Shown here piece after piece: positions 54,341-62,841 of a DNA stretch of 64,000 bases (position 1 is the stretch's first letter; every line of letters starts with the position of its first letter). The notes beneath the pieces were generated by a model, which made no database searches, had not been told where the DNA came from, and saw nothing but the letters and a program-made list of their open reading frames with translations. Position numbers and translations under genes: made by a program. The DNA comes from Vineibacter terrae. Lineage in GTDB: Bacteria > Pseudomonadota > Alphaproteobacteria > Reyranellales > Reyranellaceae. Location: NCBI RefSeq assembly GCF_008039615.1, contig NZ_VDUZ01000009.1, positions 149,356 to 213,355 of the forward strand, written 5' to 3'.

Positions 54341-54679
54341 GCCCAGGATTCGCATACGCCGTCGTTCACCCCTCTCCCGCTTACGGCTACAGTATTCACA
54401 CATCGTGACTGTCATCCCGAGCGCAGCGAGGATCTCCCGCGAAAGACGCACGGTGCGCTGTTCGCGGGAGATCCCTCGCTGCGCTCGGGATGACAGGTAA
54501 CGGGCGGCGTTGCGTGCGCCCACGCTGTCATCCGGGCACACGAAGAGGTGTTCTTGGGAACGATCGGAGAGCGTCTGACAAGAGCGCCCCGCGTGAAAAA
54601 TCTTTGTTGGTGGCTGATGTCGGCTGATGCCGGGTTCAGTCGTCCTTGGGGCAGGCAGTCTGATGCTCGTGAGGGCCCC
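54341..54679. other. 339-base gap with one dispersed repeat
   Basis: No gene is supported; an in-frame ATG at 54548 would add 44 residues to the MFS protein without a ribosome site. The gap contains the inverted repeat at 54409-54496 and one stray arm start near 54525 (CTGTCATCCGGG). Confidence 0.5.
54409..54496. repeat. Dispersed inverted repeat
   Basis: Left arm starts CTGTCATCCCGAGCGC and lacks one G relative to the right arm, which ends GGGATGACAG at 54496. The loop is about 20 bases. Confidence 0.87.
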
Positions 54680-55894
54680 ATGAAGCTCTACTACGGATGG
54701 GTCGTGGTCGCGGCCGGCGCGTTGATGGGCTGTGTCGCCATCGGCACGGTGTTTTCGCTGGCGGTTTTCCTGCAGCCGATCTCGGAGGCGACCGGCTGGT
54801 CGCGCACCGGCATATCCATGGCGATGACGCTCGACTTCATCACGATGGGAGTCGGGGCCTTCTTCTGGGGCGCGATCATGGATCGCTTCGGCCCGCGGCC
54901 CGTGGTGCTGTCGGGCGCGGTCCTGCTGGGCCTGGGCGTGGCGCTCGCCAGCCGCGCCGGCAGCCTGCTCGAGTTCCAGCTTGCCTACGGCCTGGTGGTC
55001 GGCGCTGCCGCCGGCGCGATCTTCGCGCCAACGATCGCCACGGTGACGGGCTGGTTCGAGAAGCACCGCAGCCTTGCCGTTTCCCTGGTGTCGGCCGGCA
55101 TGGGCGTGGCGCCCATGACGATTTCGCCTTTCGCGGCCTGGTTAATCTCCACCTACGACTGGCGCACGGCGCAGATGGTGATCGCGGTGATGGCGTGGGT
55201 GCTGATCGTGCCCATTGCGTTGCTGGTGCGCAGGGCCCCTGCCGTCGCGGGCGATGGTGCGGCGCCGGGTTCCGTCACTCCGGGCGATCCCGGCATGAGC
55301 GTCGGCCAGGCGCTGCGCTCGCCGCAGTTCATCGTGCTGTCGCTGGTGTTCTTCTGCTGCTGCGCGGCGCATTCCGGCCCGATCTTCCATACGGTCAGCT
55401 ACGCCATCGCCTGCGGCCTGGGGCCCATGGCGGCGGTCACGATCTACAGCGTCGAGGGCCTCGCGGGCCTGGGCGGCCGTCTCCTGTTCGGCATCGCCGG
55501 CGACCGGTTCGGCGCCCGCCCGGCGCTGGTCGCCGGGCTCATGGTCCAGGCCCTGGCGGCGGGCAGCTACTACTTCACGCGCCAGCTCGGCGAGTTCTAT
55601 GCCGTGGCTGTCGTCTTCGGTGTCGCCTATGGCGGCGTGATGCCGCTCTACGCCGTGATCGCGCGCGAATACTTCCCGATGCGCATCATGGGCACCGTGT
55701 TCGGTGCCGCCACCATGGTGTCGGCGCTGGGCATGGCGCTGGGGCCGGCGGTGGGCGGCTGGATCTACGACACGTTCAACGGCTACGGCTTCCTCTATAT
55801 CGGGTCGCTGGGCATCGGCATCGGCGCCGCCGCCATCGCGCTTGCCTTCCCGCCGTTGCCGTCAGCAAGCCGGCGCCAGCCGCAGCCGGCGTAG
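54680..55894 (+). CDS. MFS transporter, monocarboxylate/oxalate-formate antiporter type
   Basis: The 404-residue protein has 12 predicted hydrophobic segments. It begins MKLYYGWVVVAAGALMGCVAIGTVFSLAVFLQPISEATGWSRTGIS, the typical start of this group, and has the DRFGPRPVVLSGA loop. It is a different protein from the MFS carrier at 20857. The substrate may be a carboxylate. The ATG at 54680 is chosen because MKLYYGW is the conserved family start. It is followed by a dispersed repeat. Confidence 0.9.
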   Translation: MKLYYGWVVVAAGALMGCVAIGTVFSLAVFLQPISEATGWSRTGISMAMTLDFITMGVGAFFWGAIMDRFGPRPVVLSGAVLLGLGVALASRAGSLLEFQLAYGLVVGAAAGAIFAPTIATVTGWFEKHRSLAVSLVSAGMGVAPMTISPFAAWLISTYDWRTAQMVIAVMAWVLIVPIALLVRRAPAVAGDGAAPGSVTPGDPGMSVGQALRSPQFIVLSLVFFCCCAAHSGPIFHTVSYAIACGLGPMAAVTIYSVEGLAGLGGRLLFGIAGDRFGARPALVAGLMVQALAAGSYYFTRQLGEFYAVAVVFGVAYGGVMPLYAVIAREYFPMRIMGTVFGAATMVSALGMALGPAVGGWIYDTFNGYGFLYIGSLGIGIGAAAIALAFPPLPSASRRQPQPA

Positions 55895-55942
55895 CGTTGA
55901 TCGTCCGTCATCGTATGGCGTGATGCTGCGCGGCTGCCCTCT

Positions 55943-56032
55943 CTGTCATCCCGAACGCAGCGAGGGATCTCCCGCGAATAGCGCACCGTGCGCCTTGCCG
56001 CAGGAGATCCCTCGCTGCGCTCGGGATGACAG
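55943..56032. repeat. Dispersed inverted repeat, followed by a stray half-arm
   Basis: Left arm CTGTCATCCCGAACGC, right arm ending GGGATGACAG at 56032. A partial arm (CTCCGAGCGCAGCGCGGG) stands alone at about 56085-56108, just before the lipoprotein stop. Confidence 0.85.
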
Positions 56033-56120
56033 CAGGGCCATGTGCGATTGCCCTGCGCCCTCCGGGAAGAATTAAGTAGCAGGCTCCGAGCGCAGCGCGG
56101 GATGACAGCGCGTTCCCGCA

Positions 56121-56555
56121 CTACATCTGCGGTCCGGCGCGCTTGCCGCTCATGACCCGCTCGCGGCCGCTGACGTCGTCCAGCGGCTGCAAGGCGCAGC
56201 TTGGCGCCAGCAGGCCGACCTGGAGCTTGGCCTCGACGAAGGCGACCTGCGCCGGTGCGACCTGCACCACCTGCGCGGTGTTGGTATCGCCGCAGCTGAT
56301 GCGGTGCTGCCCGGGCGGGACGTCGATGCGGGCATAGCCGTCGCGCCACAGCGATGCGATGGGTTGCCCATCGAGCTGCACCGGCACGCCGGCCAGGAAG
56401 ACAGCGTCGCGGGCGCGCACGATGTAGATCGCGCCGGCGCCCGGATTGGGCTCGAAGCGCTTGGCGTCCGCGTCCAGCGCTGTTGTCGCCGGATGATCCG
56501 GCGTGCATGCCGCCAGGGCGGCACCCAGGCCCAGCATCACGACAGCTTTCTTCAT
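56121..56555 (-). CDS. DUF2846-type lipoprotein
   Basis: The 144-residue protein has a lipoprotein signal with lipobox LAAC at residues 14-17, so it would be membrane-anchored in the periplasm. The domain GAIYIVRARDAVFLAGVPVQLDGQPIASLWRDGYARIDVPPGQHRISCG fits DUF2846, a carbohydrate-binding-like sandwich of unknown role. AGAGGA precedes the ATG at 56555. It is next to the TRAP binding-protein gene on the same strand, but the gap is large enough for a separate promoter. Confidence 0.83.
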   Translation of the reverse strand: MKKAVVMLGLGAALAACTPDHPATTALDADAKRFEPNPGAGAIYIVRARDAVFLAGVPVQLDGQPIASLWRDGYARIDVPPGQHRISCGDTNTAQVVQVAPAQVAFVEAKLQVGLLAPSCALQPLDDVSGRERVMSGKRAGPQM

Positions 56556-56732
56556 CGGATCGGTTCCTCTCGACACGATAAGCCTGTTCGAAGGCCGGCC
56601 ACGGCCGCGACGAGGCACTGTTGGGCCGATCTGCGACAATGATAAGGCATGCTTCGTGCTCGTGGGAGCGAGGTGCGGCATGCGCCGCCGCCGCGTCGGT
56701 TGCGGCGGCGGCGATCCCGCTGCGTGATCCTC

Positions 56733-57839
56733 TCACAGCTTGTTGGCGGCTGATTGGCGTCCCATGAAGTTGTCGAAGGTGTTCTCGCAGACGCGGAACC
56801 ACAGGATCGTCTCGTTGCGGAACGGCCGCCACGAATCATAGATCTTCTTGAACCTCGGGTTCTTCGCCGCGATCTCGGCATAGAGCTCCGTCGCCGCGAC
56901 GAAGCACGCCTCCATGACGGACTGGGGGAATGGCATCAGCTTGGTGCCGGCGGCGACCAGCTCGCGCAGCGCCTTGGGATTCTCGGCGTCGTATTTGGAG
57001 ACCATCAGCGTGTGCGCCTTGGCCGCGGCCGCCTCTATCACCGCCCGGTAGGCCTTCGGCAGCTCATTCCATTTGCCGAGGTTGATGTATGCCGATGTCT
57101 GTGGCCCGCCCTCCCACCAGCCCGGGTAGTAGTAATAGGGTGCGATCTTGTTGAAGCCGAGCTTCTGGTCGTCATACGGGCCCACCCACTCGGCGGCGTC
57201 GATCGTGCCCTTCTCCAGCGCGGGATAGATGTCGCCGCCGGCGATCTGCTGCGATACCGCCCCGACCCGGTTGCACACTTCGCCGGCCAGCCCTGCGATG
57301 CGGAACTTCAGCCCCTTCATGTCGTCGACGGTCCTGATCTCCTTGCGGAACCAGCCGCCCATCTGCGCCCCGGTGTTGCCGCAAGGCAGGCTATGGATGT
57401 TGTAGCCCTTGTAGAACTCGCCCAGCAGCTCGCGGCCGCCGCCCCAGTTGATCCAGGCATCCTGCTGCCGGGCATTGGTGCCGAACGGAATGGCGGTATC
57501 GAACGCGAAGGTCGGGTCCTTGCCGACATAATAGGCGCCGGCGGTGTGGCCGATCTCGACTGTGCCGTTCTGCACGGCATCGGCGACCTGCAGCCCGGGC
57601 ACGATCTCCCCGGAGGCAAAGACGCGGATCTGGAACCTGCTGTCCGTCGCCTCGGCGACGTATCTCGCGAAGGTCTCGCCGGCGCCGTACAGCGTATCGA
57701 GCGACTTGGGGAAGCTCGACGCCAGGCGCCACTTCAGCTCCGGCATCGACTGCGCGATCGCCGGCGCCGCGAGCGTGCCACCAGCAACCATTGCGCCACT
57801 GCCCAGGCCGGCAGAGCGCATCAACGTGCGACGCTGCAT
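56733..57839 (-). CDS. TRAP transporter substrate-binding protein (DctP family)
   Basis: The 368-residue protein has a twin-arginine-like start (MQRRTLMRSAGLGSGAMVAGGTLAAPAIAQ) and DctP features (WRLASSFPKSLDTLYGAGETFARYV, GTIDAAEWVGPYDDQKLGF with the carboxylate-binding Arg region before it in LKFRIAGLAGEV). GGGAGGATA precedes the ATG. No DctQ/DctM membrane genes are nearby. Members near this type often bind 2-oxo acids or related mono-carboxylates. Confidence 0.93.
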   Translation of the reverse strand: MQRRTLMRSAGLGSGAMVAGGTLAAPAIAQSMPELKWRLASSFPKSLDTLYGAGETFARYVAEATDSRFQIRVFASGEIVPGLQVADAVQNGTVEIGHTAGAYYVGKDPTFAFDTAIPFGTNARQQDAWINWGGGRELLGEFYKGYNIHSLPCGNTGAQMGGWFRKEIRTVDDMKGLKFRIAGLAGEVCNRVGAVSQQIAGGDIYPALEKGTIDAAEWVGPYDDQKLGFNKIAPYYYYPGWWEGGPQTSAYINLGKWNELPKAYRAVIEAAAAKAHTLMVSKYDAENPKALRELVAAGTKLMPFPQSVMEACFVAATELYAEIAAKNPRFKKIYDSWRPFRNETILWFRVCENTFDNFMGRQSAANKL

Positions 57840-58206
57840 GACTATCCTCCCGCGTTTGCTTCATTTGTTCGGCCCAGATTCCGCTGGACGAAACAATCTG
57901 ACATGACGCGGGGCGCTTGGCAAAAGGCATGTCTCCCCGCTGGCGCGGGGACGGGATTCACACATCCAGTCTCAGAGCGCTTGCGTCCCGAAAAACAGGA
58001 CTGTCATCCCGAGCGCCAGCGAGGGATCTCCCGCGAATGTCGCACGGTGCGTCTTTCGCGGGAGATCCCTCGCTGGCGCTCGGGATGACAGTGAAGATGT
58101 GCGAATACCGTAGGCCGGCGCGGGGAGACATGCCGATGGGTAGGCAGGTCAGCGGCCTATCGGGCGGTGCCGCGGGTTCAGGCCGGGCGCCGGGGAACGG
58201 GTCCCC
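57840..58206. other. 367-base gap with a perfect dispersed repeat
   Basis: No gene is supported. It contains the inverted repeat at 58001-58091. It lies between the TRAP binding-protein start and the carboxylase stop, both on the minus strand, so it should hold the binding-protein promoter. Confidence 0.5.
58001..58091. repeat. Dispersed inverted repeat, perfect 37-bp arms
   Basis: Arms 58001-58037 and 58055-58091 are exact complements around a 17-base loop that itself contains GCACGGTGC. This is the cleanest copy of the common form (CTGTCATCCCGAGCGC...). Confidence 0.92.
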
Positions 58207-61200
58207 CTATGGCCTGAACTGCAGCGCGCGCGGCACCAGCCGTGAGGGTTGCGCGATGATGCGGTAGGCATCAACGAGCCATTCGCAGATCAGCCGGCGC
58301 GTGTCGCGCGGATCGATCATCTCCTCGATCTCGAAGCGGTTCAGCGGCCCGATCGGGCCGCGCACGCTTTCGATGCGGGCATAGATCTCGGCGCGCAGCG
58401 CGGCGGGGTCGGCCGCCTCGGCGAGCTGCCGCTTGTAGGCCGCCTCGATGCCGCCTTCGGGCGGGATGCCGCCGACATCGGCCGCCGGCCAGGTCACGCG
58501 CACCGATGCCGCCGCGCGCGGCGTGGCGTAGTTGTTGCCGGCGACACCGAAGCTGCGTCGCATCAGCACCGTGAAGATCGGCACGTTCACCTGGGCGAAG
58601 GCCACCATCCATTCGCCGCCCTTGCGGATCGTGCCCGCGATCTCGTGCTCGATGCCGACCGCGAAGCCGGGGTTGTCGACCAGGTTCAGCACCGGCAGGT
58701 GGAAGAGGTCGCACAGGTCCAGGTGCCGGCGCAGCTTGTCGCAGCCGTCGGCCGTCAGCGCGCCGCCGTTGATGTGCCGGCTGTCGGAGGCGATCACGCC
58801 CATCGGATGGCCGTTGAAGCGCACGAACCCGGCGACCTGGTCCGTGCCCCAGAGCGGCCCGACCTCGAAGAACGAGTCCTTGTCGGCCATCAGCCGGATC
58901 GCCTGGCGCACGTCGAAGGTCGCGGTGCGCTTGCGCGGGATCAGCGTCAACAGCGCCTCGTCGCGGCGGTCGGCGGGATCGGCGGGATCGGGCGCCGCCA
59001 CCGGCGGCACCTCGTAGACGCTGGCGGGCAGGTACGACAGAAAGCGCCGCGTCATGGCGATGGCGTCCTGCTCCGATTCGGCCAGGTTGTCGACCGAGCC
59101 GTTGCGGCAATGGATCTGCCAGCCGCCGAGGTCCTCCTTGGTGACCTCGTAGCCCATGGCGTGGCTCACGACCGGCGGGCCGGCGACGAAAAGCTGCGAG
59201 ATGTCGCGCACCATCACCGAGAAGTGGCCGAGCACCGCCTTGGCCGCACCGATGCCGACCACGCTGCCCAGCAGCATGTTCACGACCGGCACCGTGGCCA
59301 GCTGCTCGACGAACATCGTGCTGCCGAGATGGCTGGGCAGGAACGACCCGCCGCCACCCACCACGCGCGGGCGGCCGGCCTTGATGGCGCCCGTGCTTTC
59401 CTTGGCCGATGCCGTGCCGTCCTGCTTGGGCACCATGGTGGCGACGCTGCCACCGCCGGAGGAGCCGTCGAGCAGGCGGATCGAGGGCACGCGCATCTCG
59501 ATCGACAGGCGGTCGAGGTAGCGCGACTTCTGGCCGATCGCGCCATCGGCATGGCCGCCGCGCGAGGTGAAATCGTCGGCGCACACGATGCAGGAGCGGC
59601 TTTCGATGCGGCCCTGGCCGCCGACATGGCTGGCCGGCGTGAACGCCATGACCTCGCCGTCCTCGTCGAAGGAGGCGAAGCCCGCCAGGCTGCCGATCTC
59701 GCGGAAGCTGCCGGGATCGAGCAGCGCATCGATGCGCTCGCGGCAGGTGTGCTTGCCGCGGTTGCGCTGGCGCACCACGCCGGACTCCTGCGATTGCGGC
59801 GCCAGCCGCGTGTGCGCGATCGCGCGCAGCGCGTCGACCTTGGCCAGCATCGGCGTCCAGCCGCCGTCGGCTGTTCCACGCGCCGCGGCAGCGCCGCCAT
59901 CGGCCGATGGCCGGATCACGGCCAGGATCTGGCCCGCATCGACCGCGTCGCCGGCCGCCAGCGGCGCCAGCCCGGCGATGACGCCGGCGCTCGGGGCTGT
60001 CACCGCCGTCTCCATCTTCATGGCCGTGACCACGAACAGGGTGGCGCCGGCGCTGACCTGCTCGCCCTCGCGCACGCTGACATCGATGACCGATCCCGCC
60101 TGCGGGCTTTCGACGCCGACATGGCCGTCGGGCACGGGCAGCGACGGCCTGGCAGCCTGCGGCGCGGCTGCCGTGCCGCCCTGCCGGCCCAGCGCCGCCG
60201 CCTGCTGGTCGAGCAGCTGCAGCGTCGCCGTGGCGGAAGCCGAAGCGGCTTTCATCGGCGCCTCGCCGAGCAGGGTGGTGCGGGCATCACCGGCCCGGAA
60301 GGCGGGATGGGCGAGGATCGCGCGCAGCTGCGCATTGTTGGTCGGCACGCCCGTGACATGGAACTCGTCGAGCGCGCGCTCCATGCGCGTGATGGCCGAC
60401 TCGAAGCTGCCCGAGGAATTCGACTGGCTGATCAGCTTGGCCAGCAGCGGATCGAACTGCGGCGGCGGCGTGAGCCCGACATAGCCGCAGGCATCGACGC
60501 GCATGCCCGGGCCGGACGGCTCGCGGTAGGCGCTGAGCGTTCCCGTGCCCTGCGCCACCACGCGCGCCTGGATGGCGAAGCCGCGCGGCGCCGGCACCGC
60601 CTGCTGGCTTGCCAGGCCCAGCGCCGCCAGCGTCGCGCCGGCGGCGATGCGGAACTGCGCCTCGAGGAGGTCGAAGCCCAGCACCTGCTCCGTGATCGTA
60701 TGCTCGACCTGGATGCGCGGGTTGCACTCGATGAAGAAGTGCTCGCCGGACTCGGGGTTCACCAGGAACTCGATGGTGCCGGCGTTCTCGAACCGCGCCG
60801 CGCGCGCGAGCTTCAGGGCATCGGCGAAGATGCGCTGGCGCAGGCCGTCGTCGAGGTTCGGCGCCGGCGCCACTTCCACGACCTTCTGGTTGCGAAGCTG
60901 CACCGAGCAGTCCCGCTCGTGCAGATGCACGACATTGCCCTGGCCGTCGCCCAGCACCTGCACCTCGATATGGCGCGGCCGCGGCACGATCTTCTCCAGG
61001 AACACGGCGCCGTCGCCGAACGCCGCCTGCGCTTCGCCCTGGCAGCGCGCGAATGCCTCGTCCATCTCCTCGGCGCGCGCCACCACGCGCATGCCGCGCC
61101 CGCCGCCGCCGGCCGACGCCTTCAGCATCACCGGATAGCCGACGGATTGCGCCAGCGCCTTGGCCTCGTCGCCCGAGGCCAGCGCGCCGGGCGCGCCCGG

Positions 61201-61599
61201 GACGACGGGAATGCCCTGTGACTGGGCAAAGGCGCGCGCCTCGACCTTGTCGCCGAACAGCACCAGGGTCGCGGGCGACGGGCCGATGAAGCGCAGGCCC
61301 GCGCTCTGGCAGCGCTGCGCGAAGTTGGCATTCTCCGACAGGAAGCCGTAGCCGGGATGCACGCAGTCGCTGCCACTGTCCTTGGCGGCGGCAATGATGG
61401 CGTCGACGTCGAGATAGGGGCGCACCGGGTCCGCGGCGGCATTGCCGATGGCGCGTGCCGTGCTCGCCAGCCTCGTATGCAGCGACAATGAATCGGCCGG
61501 CGTGAAGACGGCGACAGACTCGATGCCGAGCGACGCCGCGGCCCGGGCAATGCGAACCGCGATCTCGCCGCGATTGGCGATCAGCACACGCTTGAACAT
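58207..61599 (-). CDS. Single-chain biotin-dependent acyl-CoA carboxylase (BC-BCCP-CT fusion)
   Basis: The 1130-residue enzyme carries all activities in one chain. Residues 1-450 are biotin carboxylase (LIANRGEIAVRIARAA, the glycine-rich ATP loop SAGGGGRGMRV and FIECNPRIQVEHTITEQV). Biotin would attach to the Lys in TAMKMETAV near residue 526. From about 600 the carboxyltransferase follows (SIRLLDGSSGGGSVATM, LPVLNLVDNPGFAVGIEHE). The layout matches the long-chain acyl-CoA carboxylase (LCC) known from Mycobacterium avium and Rhodopseudomonas palustris. It carboxylates acyl-CoA to malonyl-CoA-type products; acyl length here is unknown. Confidence 0.93.
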   Translation of the reverse strand: MFKRVLIANRGEIAVRIARAAASLGIESVAVFTPADSLSLHTRLASTARAIGNAAADPVRPYLDVDAIIAAAKDSGSDCVHPGYGFLSENANFAQRCQSAGLRFIGPSPATLVLFGDKVEARAFAQSQGIPVVPGAPGALASGDEAKALAQSVGYPVMLKASAGGGGRGMRVVARAEEMDEAFARCQGEAQAAFGDGAVFLEKIVPRPRHIEVQVLGDGQGNVVHLHERDCSVQLRNQKVVEVAPAPNLDDGLRQRIFADALKLARAARFENAGTIEFLVNPESGEHFFIECNPRIQVEHTITEQVLGFDLLEAQFRIAAGATLAALGLASQQAVPAPRGFAIQARVVAQGTGTLSAYREPSGPGMRVDACGYVGLTPPPQFDPLLAKLISQSNSSGSFESAITRMERALDEFHVTGVPTNNAQLRAILAHPAFRAGDARTTLLGEAPMKAASASATATLQLLDQQAAALGRQGGTAAAPQAARPSLPVPDGHVGVESPQAGSVIDVSVREGEQVSAGATLFVVTAMKMETAVTAPSAGVIAGLAPLAAGDAVDAGQILAVIRPSADGGAAAARGTADGGWTPMLAKVDALRAIAHTRLAPQSQESGVVRQRNRGKHTCRERIDALLDPGSFREIGSLAGFASFDEDGEVMAFTPASHVGGQGRIESRSCIVCADDFTSRGGHADGAIGQKSRYLDRLSIEMRVPSIRLLDGSSGGGSVATMVPKQDGTASAKESTGAIKAGRPRVVGGGGSFLPSHLGSTMFVEQLATVPVVNMLLGSVVGIGAAKAVLGHFSVMVRDISQLFVAGPPVVSHAMGYEVTKEDLGGWQIHCRNGSVDNLAESEQDAIAMTRRFLSYLPASVYEVPPVAAPDPADPADRRDEALLTLIPRKRTATFDVRQAIRLMADKDSFFEVGPLWGTDQVAGFVRFNGHPMGVIASDSRHINGGALTADGCDKLRRHLDLCDLFHLPVLNLVDNPGFAVGIEHEIAGTIRKGGEWMVAFAQVNVPIFTVLMRRSFGVAGNNYATPRAAASVRVTWPAADVGGIPPEGGIEAAYKRQLAEAADPAALRAEIYARIESVRGPIGPLNRFEIEEMIDPRDTRRLICEWLVDAYRIIAQPSRLVPRALQFRP

Positions 61600-61617
61600 G
61601 GGACTCCCTCGGGAACT

Positions 61618-61698
61618 CTGTCATCCCGAGCGTAGCGAGGGATCTCCCGCGACAGGAGGCCCCCCTGCCGGGAGATCCTTTGCTACGCTCGGGATGAC
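61618..61698. repeat. Dispersed inverted repeat
   Basis: Left arm CTGTCATCCCGAGCGTAG; right arm CTACGCTCGGGATGAC ends at 61698, and the G-to-A change is matched on both sides. It lies between the carboxylase start and the esterase stop, both on the minus strand. Confidence 0.85.
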
Positions 61699-61736
61699 GG
61701 TTTCGATCTAACTGGTGCGAGCTGTGCCGGCCTCGC

Positions 61737-62627
61737 TCAGGCCGTGCGGCCGCGGATGAAGGTGCCGATCTCGACGCAGCCGTCGCGTCCTTCGGAGAGG
61801 ATGGGTGCGAACAGCGGGAACACGTGCAGCATGTTCGGCCACACCGCCAGGCGCACCTCGACGCCCGACGTGTGCAGCTTCTCGGCGATGCGCGTGGCGT
61901 CGTCCAGCAGTGTCTCGGCCGTGCCGACCTGGACCAGGATCGGCGGCAGGCCCTCGAGGTCAGCGTGTAGCGGTGCCGCCAGCGGCGTCCTGGCGTCCTT
62001 GCCGCCGAGATACATGCCGGCCATCCACAGCAGCCCGGCCTTCTGCACCATGGGATCCTGCGCCGCGCGCGCCGTGATGCTGTTGCCGATGCCCTCGAGG
62101 TCGACCCAGGGCGAGATCATCACGGCGCAGCCCGGCAGGCCGAGCTTGCGGTCGCGTAGATTGACCAGCGTCGCCAGGGTGAGCCCGCCGCCAGCCGAAT
62201 CACCGGCGATCGCCAGCCGGTTGGCGGCAATCCCCTGCTGCAGCAGCCAGCTCCACGCCTTCGTCGCGTCGTCCACGGCCGCCGGGAAGGGGTGCTCCGG
62301 CGCCAGGCGGTAGTCGATCACCAGGACCCGCGCGCCCGATGCGGCCGAGATGTCGTAGGCCAGCCGCCGGTGCGTGGCGATCGAGCCGATGGCATAGCCG
62401 CCGCCATGCAGGTACAGCACCGCCCGCTGGGCATCGCAGCCCGGCGCGGCCACCCATTCCGCAGGCACGCCGCCGGCATCGACCTTCTCGCACCTGGCGT
62501 CCGGCGCGCCGCCCAGGACCTCCGCCAGCTTCTCGAAGCCCGCGCGTGCGTCGGCGACGCTGGGCTTTTCGGGGGCGGGGCGCGAGCGCAGCAGGGTGAC
62601 GAGGCTGTCGAGCTGAGCGATGGTCAT
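61737..62627 (-). CDS. Alpha/beta hydrolase (hormone-sensitive lipase family esterase)
   Basis: The 296-residue enzyme has the oxyanion-hole motif YLHGGGYAIGS, nucleophile Ser in GDSAGGG near residue 143, and the C-terminal His in NMLHVFPLF, all characteristic of the HSL group. It hydrolyses short-chain esters. No signal peptide, so cytoplasmic. The start has only a weak ribosome site. It is divergent from the phosphotransferase gene, with a palindrome in the shared gap. Confidence 0.92.
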   Translation of the reverse strand: MTIAQLDSLVTLLRSRPAPEKPSVADARAGFEKLAEVLGGAPDARCEKVDAGGVPAEWVAAPGCDAQRAVLYLHGGGYAIGSIATHRRLAYDISAASGARVLVIDYRLAPEHPFPAAVDDATKAWSWLLQQGIAANRLAIAGDSAGGGLTLATLVNLRDRKLGLPGCAVMISPWVDLEGIGNSITARAAQDPMVQKAGLLWMAGMYLGGKDARTPLAAPLHADLEGLPPILVQVGTAETLLDDATRIAEKLHTSGVEVRLAVWPNMLHVFPLFAPILSEGRDGCVEIGTFIRGRTA

Positions 62628-62761
62628 GGAAGATCGTCCCGAAGTTGGTGCGGTGCCCGCAAGAGTGCGGACAACGGGGACAACAGTTCAAGCCGCCCGT
62701 GACCGAAGGTTCGCGCCGTGGAACTCGCCTGTTCACTGCTCAGCATTGCCATGGATGTTTG

Positions 62762-62772
62762 TAACAGTGTTA
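62762..62772. promoter_or_regulatory. TAACAGTGTTA palindrome in a divergent gap
   Basis: TAACA, G, TGTTA, centred about 75 bases before the phosphotransferase start at 62842. It has the same TAAC/GTTA ends as the sites at 28123 and 34132 but a shorter spacer, so it may belong to a different regulator. Inferred from symmetry and position. Confidence 0.4.
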
Positions 62773-62841
62773 TTGTCTGTGTGTTGCACGTCTGATAGAG
62801 CACGGAGATATCGGAAAGGATATCCATAACACCGTGATGGA

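Noticed and set aside
58249..61221. Open frame of about 990 residues opposite the carboxylase
   Set aside because: Antisense shadow of a multidomain enzyme with clear motifs.
14053..61698. CRISPR array as an explanation for the repeats
   Set aside because: The repeats are inverted pairs scattered kilobases apart in separate gaps, with no regular spacers and no cas genes.
14053..61698. Classical intrinsic terminators as the only role of the dispersed repeats
   Set aside because: Several sit between genes on the same strand or far from a stop, the long conserved arms exceed what a terminator needs, and there is no T tract. Some may still end transcripts.
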